Of a DNA stretch of 64,000 bases, positions 25,201 through 33,334 are shown piece by piece; the first letter of the stretch is position 1; the number at the start of each line of letters is the position of its first letter. The notes below the pieces were generated by a model. The model searched no databases. It had not been told where the DNA came from and saw only the letters and a program-made list of their open reading frames with translations. This DNA comes from Kitasatospora azatica KCTC 9699 (GTDB lineage Bacteria > Actinomycetota > Actinomycetes > Streptomycetales > Streptomycetaceae), in assembly GCF_000744785.1 (NCBI RefSeq), contig NZ_JQMO01000002.1, positions 620,001 through 684,000 on the forward strand, written 5' to 3'. The position numbers were made by a program, and so were the translations under genes.

Positions 25201-26766
25201 GTGATCAAGCCACCGTGGATCCGCCGCGCCGGGCGCGCGCTCCTCGCTGCCGGTACCACCGCCGTGCTCGCCGCCGGCCTGCTCACCGCCACAGCCACCG
25301 CCTCGCAGGCCGCCACCCAGGGGCCGTGCGACATCTACGCGGCCGGCGGTACCCCCTGCGTCGCCGCGCACTCCACCACCCGTGCGCTGTACGGCGGTTA
25401 CTCCGGCGCGCTGTACCAGGTCAAGCGCGCCTCGGACGGGGCGACCAAGGACATCGGCCTGCTGAGCACCGGCGGCTACGCCAACGCCGCCACGCAGGAC
25501 GCGTTCTGCGCCTCCACCAGCTGCGTCATCAGCGTCATCTACGACCAGTCCGGCAAGGGCAACACCCTCACCCAGGCGCTCAAGGGCGCCTGGTCCGGTC
25601 CGGCCGCGGGTGGGAACGACAACCTGGCCAACGCCTTCGAGGCGCCGGTGACCGTCAGCGGCCACAAGGCGTACGGCGTCTACGTCGCCCCCGGCACCGG
25701 CTACCGGAACAACCACACCAACGGCATCGCCACCGGCGACCAGCCCGAGGGCATGTACGCGATCTTCGACGGCACCCACTTCAACAGCGGCTGCTGCTTC
25801 GACTACGGCAACGCCGAGACCGACGGCACCGACACCGGAAACGGCCACATGGAGGCCATCTACTTCGGGAACAGCAAGACCTGGGGCTACGGCAGCGGCA
25901 ACGGCCCCTGGGTCATGGCCGACCAGGAGAACGGCCTGTTCTCCGGCGTCAACACCCGCCTCAACACCAACGATCCCTCCGTCAACGACCGGTTCCTGAC
26001 CGCCATCGTCAAGGGCGGCCCGAACCAGTGGGCCATCCGCTCCGGAAACGCCCAGTCCGGCGGCCTGGCCACCGACTACAGCGGCGTACGCCCCAACGCC
26101 TCCGGCTACAACCCGATGCACAAGGAAGGCTCGATCATCCTCGGCATCGGCGGCGACAACAGCAACGCCTCCGCGGGCACCTTCTACGAGGGCGTCATGA
26201 CCTCCGGCTACCCGAGCGACGCCACCGAGAACGCCGTCCAGGCCAACATCACCGCCGCCGGCTACAGTTCCGCCTCCACCAGCACCGGAGCCCTCACACC
26301 AGGCTCCCGGATCTCCCTGCAGGCCACCACCACCTGCTGCACCTCCGACTACCTCCGCCACGACGACGCGGACAACAAGGTCGTCATCTCCGCCATCAAC
26401 TCCTCCAGCTCGGCCACCGACAAGGCCGACGCCAGCTGGATCGTCCGCGCCGGCCTGGCCAACAGCTCCTGCCTGACCTTCGAGTCCGCCAATGACCCCG
26501 GCCGCTTCCTGCGCCACTACAACTTCGAGCTCTACCTGAGCGCCGACGACGGCGGCAGCGCCTTCGCCCAGGACGCCACCTTCTGCCCCACCTCGGGCAA
26601 CAGCGGGGTCGGCCACTCCTTCCAGTCCGTCAACTACCCGACGAAGTACCTCCGCCACTACAACTACACGGTCTACATAGCCGGCAACGGTGGCTCCAAC
26701 TCCTGGGACTCCACGTCGTCCTGGGCCCAGGACACCAGTTGGCTCACCGCATCTCCCTGGAGCTGA
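25201..26766 (+). CDS. Secreted GH54 alpha-L-arabinofuranosidase with CBM42 (copy 2)
   Basis: Protein of 521 aa, tandem paralogue of the preceding gene. GTG at 25201 has AAGGAG 7 nt upstream; the signal ends near ASQAATQGPCDIYAA. It keeps the canonical GH54 active-site loops: GCCFDYGNAETDG, VMADQENGLFSG and ILGIGGDNSNASAGTFYEG, the last being the standard GGDNS form that copy 1 has lost. CBM42 repeats FLRHYNFELYLS and KYLRHYNYTVYI follow. The canonical acid/base loop suggests that this copy has the ancestral activity. The gene ends at a strong hairpin shared with convergent aldO. Confidence 0.95.
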   Translation: MIKPPWIRRAGRALLAAGTTAVLAAGLLTATATASQAATQGPCDIYAAGGTPCVAAHSTTRALYGGYSGALYQVKRASDGATKDIGLLSTGGYANAATQDAFCASTSCVISVIYDQSGKGNTLTQALKGAWSGPAAGGNDNLANAFEAPVTVSGHKAYGVYVAPGTGYRNNHTNGIATGDQPEGMYAIFDGTHFNSGCCFDYGNAETDGTDTGNGHMEAIYFGNSKTWGYGSGNGPWVMADQENGLFSGVNTRLNTNDPSVNDRFLTAIVKGGPNQWAIRSGNAQSGGLATDYSGVRPNASGYNPMHKEGSIILGIGGDNSNASAGTFYEGVMTSGYPSDATENAVQANITAAGYSSASTSTGALTPGSRISLQATTTCCTSDYLRHDDADNKVVISAINSSSSATDKADASWIVRAGLANSSCLTFESANDPGRFLRHYNFELYLSADDGGSAFAQDATFCPTSGNSGVGHSFQSVNYPTKYLRHYNYTVYIAGNGGSNSWDSTSSWAQDTSWLTASPWS

Positions 26767-26773
26767 CGCGGAG

Positions 26774-26798
26774 CCGGGCAGCGCTCAGCGCTGCCCGG
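26774..26798. terminator. Bidirectional terminator overlapping the aldO stop codon
   Basis: Perfect 11-bp stem CCGGGCAGCGC/GCGCTGCCCGG with a 3-nt loop TCA. The loop itself is the minus-strand TGA stop of aldO (26785-26787), and the plus-strand GH54 stop is 7 bp before the stem. Confidence 0.8.
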
Positions 26799-28041
26799 CC
26801 CGGAAGTGCCGGGCGACGAACTCGTTGCGGAACTTGCCCGCCGGGTCGAACTCCCCCAGCAGCCTGCGGAAGTCGTCCCAGCGCGGGTACGACTCCCGGA
26901 CCACCTCGGGCGCCGTACTGAAGACCTTGCCCCAGTGCGGCCGGGCGTCGAAGGGCGACAGTGCCTCCTCGACCGTACGGACCGCCTCCGCCACGGCCAC
27001 CGCATCGGGGTGCCAGGTGAAGTGGAAGGCGACACAGTCGCGTTCGTACGCGGGGCTGAGCCACAACCCGTCCGCCGCCACCGTGCGGATCTCACCGATC
27101 TGCAGGACCGGTGAGATCCGCTCCCGGACGGCGTCCAGCGCGTCGAACGCGCGGACGGCGTCGGTGCGGGCGACGAAGTACTCGGACTGCAGCTCGTCGC
27201 CGCTGCTCGGCGTGAAGTCCAGTCGGAAGTGCGGGAGCCGGGCGTACCACCGGCCCGGCACGCCCAGCTGCTGGGTGCAGGACTCGGGCGGCTGCCCCGG
27301 CACCGGGTGGCGCGGGCCGTCGGCGAGCACCGCGCCGTGCCAGCTCGCGGGGGCGTCGGGGCCGCCCTGCCGCTTGACCCAGACCTGGTCGATCCGGTCG
27401 GTCCGCCAGCTGGTGAAGAGGCTGACGCTGTACCCCGCCGCCAGGATCTCCTCGAACCGTTCGCGCAGCGCGGCCGTCGGCAGGCCCTCGTAGACCCACT
27501 GGCGGAGCTCGAACGCCGGCACCGTGTCCAGGGTCAGCCGGGTGACCACGCCGAGGGCGCCCAGGGCCACGACCGAACCGGGGAACTCCGCCGCCCCCCG
27601 GTCGATCGTCACCAGGTCGCCGTCCGCCGTGACCAGCTCGACGGCTCGCACCGCCGTCGCGAGGCTGCCATTGGCGACCCCCGAGCCGTGCGTCCCGGTG
27701 GCGCACGCGCCGGCGACCGAGATGTGCGGCAGCGACCCGAGGTTGGGCAGCGCGAACCCCGCCCGGTCCAGCACCTCGACCAGCTCGCCGTACCGCATCC
27801 CGGCGCTCACCGTGACCGTGCCGGCCCGTTCGTCCAGCTCGACCGCCCGGGGCAGGCCCGCGACGGACACCAAGTCGCCCGTGGTGTCGGCGATGGCGTT
27901 GAACGAGTGCCCGGTCCCGAGGACCCGCAGGGACCGGCTGCCGGCGACGATCCGCCGCAACTCGGCCACGGAGCAGGGCTGATGGAACCCCTCGGCGCTG
28001 AACGTGATGTTCCCGGCCCAGTTGGTCGCGGCCACGGTCAT
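26785..28041 (-). CDS. aldO: Alditol oxidase (VAO-family flavoprotein)
   Basis: Protein of 418 aa, the length of S. coelicolor AldO. It oxidises the terminal carbon of xylitol, sorbitol or similar polyols to an aldose with O2, giving H2O2. The covalent-FAD site is RVLGTGHSFN, with His as the attachment residue. LPNLGSLPHISVAGACATGT HGSG is the FAD-binding core. The C-terminal half carries the substrate-domain motifs FRLDFTPSSGDELQSEY, EIRTVAADGLWLSPAYERD, FHFTWH and RPHWGKVF. ATG 28041 follows GGAGG at 10 nt. No signal peptide. It fits the surrounding pentose theme, since xylitol to xylose feeds XylA. Confidence 0.93.
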   Translation of the reverse strand: MTVAATNWAGNITFSAEGFHQPCSVAELRRIVAGSRSLRVLGTGHSFNAIADTTGDLVSVAGLPRAVELDERAGTVTVSAGMRYGELVEVLDRAGFALPNLGSLPHISVAGACATGTHGSGVANGSLATAVRAVELVTADGDLVTIDRGAAEFPGSVVALGALGVVTRLTLDTVPAFELRQWVYEGLPTAALRERFEEILAAGYSVSLFTSWRTDRIDQVWVKRQGGPDAPASWHGAVLADGPRHPVPGQPPESCTQQLGVPGRWYARLPHFRLDFTPSSGDELQSEYFVARTDAVRAFDALDAVRERISPVLQIGEIRTVAADGLWLSPAYERDCVAFHFTWHPDAVAVAEAVRTVEEALSPFDARPHWGKVFSTAPEVVRESYPRWDDFRRLLGEFDPAGKFRNEFVARHFRAGQR

Positions 28042-28081
28042 GAAAGGTTGCCTCCTCGGTCTCGGGAGCGCGCCGCCGCGT

Positions 28082-30013
28082 TCAGCAGCGGGTCAGCCGC
28101 ACGGCGAGACCATCGTGGGTGTACAGCGGCGTCGCCCGGTATCCCTGTGCGTCGACGGTGACGCTTCCGAACCCGCCCTGCAGCGTACCTCCGCTGATCA
28201 CCGGCAGCACCACGTCCTCGCCCAGCGCGCGGGTGTCCGGCAGCCGCAGGGCGAGCTGCGCGCCGTCGCCGAGCGTCACCCGGCCCGCGACCGTCAGGGC
28301 CGGTGCGTGGCAGTGGTGGAGCGTCAGCTCCAGGCGCGTCCCGGCCGCCGACTGCAGGTAGTCGCCATGCACCCGGACGGCGCCCCGCTCGGCGTCCACG
28401 CGCAGGGTGCCGCCGCGAACCTGGACGTCGCCGCGCCCGAAGGCGTCGCGGGAGCCGGCCGCGAGGACTCCGGCCGCCACCACGGTGGTGCCCGTGTAGT
28501 GGTTGGTACCGAGCAGGGTGAGCGTCCCGGTGCCGCGCTTGGTGAGGCCGCCTCGGCCGCCGATGTCGTTGCGCCAGGAGTCGGCCGCGCAGAACCCGCC
28601 GTCGGCGGCGTTCAGCTCCACGGTCACGTCCCGCTCGAACGAGCCGTACCCGTCGGCGGCGGCGAACAGGTTGAGCCGGCCCCACATCTCCGGGCCGTCC
28701 AGCAGGACGTAGCCGGAGGGCAGGGCGGTGCTGCGCAGCACCTCGCGGCGCTGGGCTGCGTCGAGGTAGGGCAGACGCGTCTCGAGCAGGACTTCGGCGC
28801 CCTTGGGCACGGTCATCGGCACGTCCCGGCCGCTGCGGCGCAGGACGTACGTCAGTCTCGGGGTGACCTGCTCGGCGTTGGCCGCGCGGTCGGCGTACGG
28901 GTCCTCGGCCGGGGTGGCCCGGTGGGCGAAGGCGTACAGGGTGTCGGCCGTGGTGCCGGTCTTCGACTGGAAGTACGCGGCCGCCTGGCTCCGGGCGGCG
29001 GCCTTGAGCGCGGCGTTGCGCGGGTCGGCGAGGGTGGCGGCGGCGAGCGCGGTGGCGAGCGTGCGACCGCCGATGACGTCGAGCGGGGAGTGCATGCCCG
29101 CGGTGATCCGGGTGTGGCTGAGCTCGAAGGCCCGGGCGATCAGCTCCTGGAAGCGCTCGGGCACCGCGTACGCGAGGGCCAGCGCGGCCAGGTGGAAGGC
29201 GTTGGTGTGCCCGCTCACGAAGCCGCCGTCGTCGGCCGGGGAGGTGCTGCGCTGGCGCAGCAGCTGCGGGGCGACGACGACCTCCGAGGCGTAGACCGGG
29301 TAGCCGAGGGCGTCGGTGGCGCCGGTGTCGACCACCGCGCTGTCCTCGTTCAGGCGCCAGGGCCGCGGGTACCGGTAGGCGTACTTGGACGGGTTGCCGG
29401 AGGCGTACGGTCCGCGCAGCGTGTTGACCAGGGCGACCACCTGCCCCAGCTCCGAGTCGACGGCCCCGGGGCCGATCTGGGACCCGGCGGGCGCGCCGGC
29501 GGGGACCGCGTCGTCGACCTTCGCGGGCGGGGTGGAGTCGGGCGCCGTGGTGATCGAGGTGACGGCCCGGGCGCCCGTCCGGTACAGGTCGGCGAGCGGG
29601 CCGAGGCCGGCGATGACGGCGTAACTCTGGTGCTGGCGGTCGTAGATGAAGGCTTCCTTGGCCTGCGCCGCCGAGCGCTGCGTGGTGACCCGCACGCAGT
29701 AGCGCACGTTGGCGCGCAGCGCGTCGGCCATCAGCGGCGAGCCGTCGTTCCAGGACCCGCCGGTCTTCCAGATCCGGTTCATTCCGGTGAGGATCCGCAC
29801 GGCCGCGTTCCCCTCCGGGGTGAGGTCGGCCATCGTGTTGGTCGCGTAGGAGTCCACGAAGGCGGCGCCCTGGGCGGGGCCTGCGGGCGCTGCGGCGGCC
29901 TGCTGCGGGGCGGCCAGCAGGCTCAGGGCGGTGGGCGCGGCGAGCAGACCGACCGAGGTGCCTGCGGAGTTCCGCAGGAAACGGCGGCGGTTCAGGGTGG
30001 GCTGATCGTTCAT
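28082..30013 (-). CDS. Tat-exported PAP2-family acid phosphatase fused to an autotransporter-type beta-strand repeat
   Basis: Protein of 643 aa. The signal NRRRFLRNSAGTSVGLLAAP is twin-arginine. The PAP2/vanadium-haloperoxidase-like core has KYAYRYPRPWRLNE (Lys-x6-Arg-Pro), GGFVSGHTNAFH and LSHTRITAGMHSPLDVIGGR, giving the three phosphatase motifs with both catalytic His. After about residue 440 the C-terminal 200 residues change to a repetitive beta-rich region containing GGLTKRGTGTLTLLGTNHYT GTTVVAAGVLAAG, which matches the autotransporter-associated beta-strand repeat (PATR) found mainly in Gram-negative proteins. There is no translocator barrel. ATG 30013 follows AGGAAG. It is a secreted phosphomonoesterase by inference. 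Confidence 0.85.
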   Translation of the reverse strand: MNDQPTLNRRRFLRNSAGTSVGLLAAPTALSLLAAPQQAAAAPAGPAQGAAFVDSYATNTMADLTPEGNAAVRILTGMNRIWKTGGSWNDGSPLMADALRANVRYCVRVTTQRSAAQAKEAFIYDRQHQSYAVIAGLGPLADLYRTGARAVTSITTAPDSTPPAKVDDAVPAGAPAGSQIGPGAVDSELGQVVALVNTLRGPYASGNPSKYAYRYPRPWRLNEDSAVVDTGATDALGYPVYASEVVVAPQLLRQRSTSPADDGGFVSGHTNAFHLAALALAYAVPERFQELIARAFELSHTRITAGMHSPLDVIGGRTLATALAAATLADPRNAALKAAARSQAAAYFQSKTGTTADTLYAFAHRATPAEDPYADRAANAEQVTPRLTYVLRRSGRDVPMTVPKGAEVLLETRLPYLDAAQRREVLRSTALPSGYVLLDGPEMWGRLNLFAAADGYGSFERDVTVELNAADGGFCAADSWRNDIGGRGGLTKRGTGTLTLLGTNHYTGTTVVAAGVLAAGSRDAFGRGDVQVRGGTLRVDAERGAVRVHGDYLQSAAGTRLELTLHHCHAPALTVAGRVTLGDGAQLALRLPDTRALGEDVVLPVISGGTLQGGFGSVTVDAQGYRATPLYTHDGLAVRLTRC

Positions 30014-30074
30014 TCTGGTCTTCCTGCGGTGGGCGGCCTGGTGGGCGCAGCGGTGTCCGGGCGGACAGGGAGTT

Positions 30075-30104
30075 CCCCGGCCCGGGTGGCGGCCCGGGCC
30101 GGGG
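30075..30104. terminator. Terminator of the nuclease-like gene
   Basis: Perfect 12-bp stem CCCCGGCCCGGG/CCCGGGCCGGGG with a 6-nt loop TGGCGG, 32 bp beyond the minus-strand stop at 30136. It separates that gene from the PAP2 gene. Confidence 0.7.
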
Positions 30105-30135
30105 AGGTGAGGGGTGGTCAGGAGATGAGGGGCGC

Positions 30136-31497
30136 TCAGCGGCGCGTGAACATGAAGCCGAGCTTGTCGACCCCGTCGCCGGAGCGTCCGTGGAACCCGG
30201 CGATCTGCCAGCCGGCCGGCGCGGTGCGGGTCACGCAGTCGGCGGTGGTGGTGCCGCCGGCCAGGGACCGGCCCAGGTTGGTGGTGAACGAGGCGTAGAA
30301 GATGCGGGTGTGCCCGCTGTACGAGCCCTGGCAGAGGGTGGCCGAGCTCAGGTACTCGCCGCTGCCCAGGGTGAGCGAGGAGGCGGTGCCGCCGGAGCCT
30401 CCGTGGGTGAGGGCGGTGCCGTCGGCGAGGGTCAGTCCGACCTGGTCGACCCGGGCGCCGGCCCGCAGGCTGAGCGCGGCGGCCTGCGCACCGGCCGGCA
30501 CGCGGTCGATGTCGTTGTAGAAGTCGCCGTGCGGGCCGCCGAACTGGTCACTCGCCAGGTACGCCGGGTTCTGGCTCCAGGTGAAGCCCACGGCGACCGG
30601 GTCGTGGTCGGAGAGCATCTTGCCCGCGCCGTCCAGGAAGTCGGCGTGCTTGTTGGCGTACGAGGTCGCGGTCAGCGAGACCAGCGCGCTGCTGCGGTAC
30701 AGGACCTTGTCGACGATCTCGCAGGTGTCGGTGGGCGCGTTCTGGTCGCACAGCAGCGGGTCGGAGCCACGGGTCGGCGCCACGCCGCCGCGCTCCAACT
30801 GCACCCACGCGTCGGTCAGCCGGTTGTCGGCGGCGAACCCGGCGATGGTGTCGTCGGCACGCGTGTAGCGCGTGTTGGTGTCACCCATCACGACGACGGC
30901 GTTCCCGGCCGAGTGGGTCCTGATGTAGCCGGTGAGCTGCGCCAGGTTGGCGGCGCGGGCAGCCTCGTCGCCGGCGGCCGTGCCCGCGTTCGCATGGAGG
31001 TTGTAGAAGTCCACGTACGCGCCCTCGGCGAGCCGGGTCCGCATGAAGGTGAACCCCTTGGGAGTGAGGCAGTCACCGGAGTCCAGCTGGCAGTCCTTCC
31101 ACTTGACCCGCTCGAAGTCGTCGGTGTCGTACGCGAGATCGGACACGGTGTTGAGGCCGCTGCCGATGCCCGCCCCACCACTGGTCGCCGTGCGGTTCGG
31201 GTGGGAGTCGGCGGCGTACAGCGCGGCGTGGTAGTTGAAGTCCTCCTGGACGTTCACGATGTCGTACGGCGCCAGCCGGCTCCCGATGGCGGTGGTGCTG
31301 CTCTGCCGGTCGGTCGAGGCGCTGGACAGCACCTGCGGAAGGCCGGCGACGTTGTACGTCAGAACCGAGAACGACCCGCCCCCGGCAGCGGCTTGCGCGG
31401 TCGGCGCCGTGATCAGGCCGCCCAGCGCGGCGGCCGCGCCGAGCACGCCCACGAGGACCGAGCGGACGAAGGGGTGGCGCAGGCGGGGCTTGGACAT
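30136..31497 (-). CDS. Secreted endonuclease/exonuclease/phosphatase-fold enzyme with jacalin-like tail
   Basis: Protein of 453 aa. Sec signal ends near APTAQAAAGG. Residues 40-310 form a DNase-I-like EEP domain: FSVLTYNVAGLPQ, IVNVQEDF (catalytic Glu), VDFYNLHANAG (His), VVMGDTNTRY (Asp/Asn) and MLSDHDPVAVGF (Asp-His). This fold includes DNases, sphingomyelinases and inositol phosphatases. The C-terminal 140 residues start GGPHGDFYNDIDRVPAGAQA and look like a jacalin-type beta-prism lectin (VDQVGLTLADG, DGVDKLGFMF). ATG 31497 has GGAG 7 nt upstream. Substrate is uncertain; the cysteines (CQLDSGDC, CDQNAPTDTC) suggest disulfides outside the cell. Confidence 0.82.
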   Translation of the reverse strand: MSKPRLRHPFVRSVLVGVLGAAAALGGLITAPTAQAAAGGGSFSVLTYNVAGLPQVLSSASTDRQSSTTAIGSRLAPYDIVNVQEDFNYHAALYAADSHPNRTATSGGAGIGSGLNTVSDLAYDTDDFERVKWKDCQLDSGDCLTPKGFTFMRTRLAEGAYVDFYNLHANAGTAAGDEAARAANLAQLTGYIRTHSAGNAVVVMGDTNTRYTRADDTIAGFAADNRLTDAWVQLERGGVAPTRGSDPLLCDQNAPTDTCEIVDKVLYRSSALVSLTATSYANKHADFLDGAGKMLSDHDPVAVGFTWSQNPAYLASDQFGGPHGDFYNDIDRVPAGAQAAALSLRAGARVDQVGLTLADGTALTHGGSGGTASSLTLGSGEYLSSATLCQGSYSGHTRIFYASFTTNLGRSLAGGTTTADCVTRTAPAGWQIAGFHGRSGDGVDKLGFMFTRR

Positions 31498-31541
31498 CGG
31501 TGCTCCGATCGGAGTACGACCACGGGGATCCGGTGCCCCGG

Positions 31542-31570
31542 AGCGTATGAGCGAAATATGTGCACGTCAA
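31542..31570 (-). promoter_or_regulatory. Probable promoter of the nuclease-like gene
   Basis: On the minus strand TTGACG, a 17-bp spacer and TACGCT form a housekeeping-type promoter about 45 bp before the start codon. Confidence 0.55.
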
Positions 31571-31645
31571 CACTGTCGATGACCAGCTCAACCGCCTTTG
31601 ACCTGCGAGTTTATGATGCCATGCCAAGTGCTGGCCAAAGGTTCT

Positions 31646-31657
31646 GTTAACGTTAAC
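31646..31657. promoter_or_regulatory. GTTAACGTTAAC palindrome
   Basis: Perfect 12-bp palindrome in an otherwise GC-rich divergent gap, 149 bp from the nuclease-like gene and 106 bp from the ATP-grasp gene. It has the form of a LacI-family operator, but which gene it controls cannot be read. Confidence 0.4.
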
Positions 31658-31762
31658 GGAGTATTCTTGGACGAACGGCCACGGCGCGCCTGAGCTGGGA
31701 CGAGTGCCTTTCGGTAGTCCGGCCGTGACACGGCCGAAATCGATCAGTTCTAACGTCTCGTC

Positions 31763-33334
31763 ATGGCCGACATTTTCGACTCGTACACGACAGCGGACGC
31801 GTGGGACGAGATGTTCGAGCGTCCCGGGGTAGTGCGACCGGCCTACGAAGCCGTGTTCGCCGCCCTGAACCCGCTGGACTCCCTCGAACTCCGGTACCGC
31901 ACCGACCAGATGGCCCGGTCCTTCACGGACCGCGGCGTGACCTACTCCTACGGCGGCGAGGAACGCCCCTTCCCGCTCGACCTGGTGCCACGCCTGCTCG
32001 ACGCCGTCGAGTGGGACCGGCTGAGCCGGGGCGTGCGGCAACGGGTCCTCGCCCTGGAGGCCTTCCTCGCCGACGCCTACGGCAGGCAGCGGGTCTTCAA
32101 GGACGGTGTGGTGCCCTATCGACTGCTGTACTCCTCACCACACTTCCACCGGGCGGCGCACGGCATAGAACCGCCGAACGGGGTCCGCATCCACGTCTCC
32201 GGGATCGACCTGGTCCGCGACGAGGAGGGCCGGTTCCGGGTGCTGGAGGACAACGTCCGGGTGCCGTCCGGCGTGTCGTACGTGATCGAGAACCGCCGGG
32301 TGATGACCCGGACCTTCCCGGCGCTCTTCGCCGAACAGCCCGTACGCCCGGTGGACGAGTACCCGCAGCGCCTCCTGGCCGCTCTCAAGGCCTGCGCTCC
32401 CGAGGGCGCGACCGATCCGGTCGTGGTCGTCCTCACTCCGGGAGTGGCCAACGCCGCCTACTTCGAACACGCCCTGCTGGCACGACTGATGGGCGTTCAG
32501 CTGGTCGAGGGCCGCGACCTGGTCTGCTCCGGCAACCGGGTGCGAATGCGCACCACCCGGGGGGAAACCCCGGTCCACGTGATCTACCGGCGACTCGACG
32601 ACGACTTCCTCGACCCGCTGCACTTCCGCCCGGACTCGCTGATCGGCGTCCCGGGCATCATGTCCGCCGCGCACGCCGGAAACGTCACCCTCGCCAACGC
32701 CGTCGGCAACGGCATCGCCGACGACAAGCTGCTCTACACCTACGTCCCCGACCTGATCCGCTACTACCTGGCGGAGGAACCGCTGCTGCCGAACGTGGAG
32801 ACCATCCGACCGGAGGAACCGGGCCGGCTGGAGGAGGTACTCGACCAGTTGGACCGGCTGGTGCTCAAGCCGGTCGACGGCGCCGGGGGCAAGGGCATCG
32901 TGATCGGCCCACGAGCAGAGCGGAAGGTGCTCGACCGCCTGGCCAAGGAGGTGGCGGCGGACCCGCGCGGCTGGATCGCCCAGCGCCCGGTGGCGCTGTC
33001 CACCTCTCCGACGCTGAGCCGGCACACCGACGGCCAGGACGGCCTCGCACCCCGCCACATCGACCTTCGGCCGTTCGCCGTCCACGACGGCAGCGACGTG
33101 TGGCTGGTCCCCGGCGGGCTGACCCGGGTGGCCCTGGGAGAGGGCAACCTGATCGTCAACTCCAGTCAGGGCGGCGGGTCCAAGGACACCTGGGTACTGA
33201 CGCCCAGCGCTGCGCCGAGCCGGTCCGCCGACGAGCAGTCCGCCGCGGTGAGTGAAGTGATCCCGCGCCAGTTCGGCCCCGGCGTCGCAAGCACGCCCGC
33301 CGGTCCGACCCAGGAGGAGGCACAGCAGCAGTGA
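31763..33334 (+). CDS. Circularly permuted ATP-grasp protein (DUF404/DUF407 type)
   Basis: Protein of 523 aa. YSYGGEERPFPLDLVPRLL, HVSGIDLVRDEEGRFRVLED NVRVPSGVSYVIENR and GNVTLANAVGNGIADDKLLY are signature stretches of the circularly permuted ATP-grasp family; DRLVLKPVDGAGGKGIVIG is the ATP-binding glycine loop. These proteins are predicted amide ligases and nearly always occur with an alpha-E protein and a transglutaminase, as here. The next gene overlaps by 4 bp (GTGA). No Shine-Dalgarno is obvious at ATG 31763, so translation may be from a short leader. The cellular substrate is unknown. Confidence 0.9.
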   Translation: MADIFDSYTTADAWDEMFERPGVVRPAYEAVFAALNPLDSLELRYRTDQMARSFTDRGVTYSYGGEERPFPLDLVPRLLDAVEWDRLSRGVRQRVLALEAFLADAYGRQRVFKDGVVPYRLLYSSPHFHRAAHGIEPPNGVRIHVSGIDLVRDEEGRFRVLEDNVRVPSGVSYVIENRRVMTRTFPALFAEQPVRPVDEYPQRLLAALKACAPEGATDPVVVVLTPGVANAAYFEHALLARLMGVQLVEGRDLVCSGNRVRMRTTRGETPVHVIYRRLDDDFLDPLHFRPDSLIGVPGIMSAAHAGNVTLANAVGNGIADDKLLYTYVPDLIRYYLAEEPLLPNVETIRPEEPGRLEEVLDQLDRLVLKPVDGAGGKGIVIGPRAERKVLDRLAKEVAADPRGWIAQRPVALSTSPTLSRHTDGQDGLAPRHIDLRPFAVHDGSDVWLVPGGLTRVALGEGNLIVNSSQGGGSKDTWVLTPSAAPSRSADEQSAAVSEVIPRQFGPGVASTPAGPTQEEAQQQ

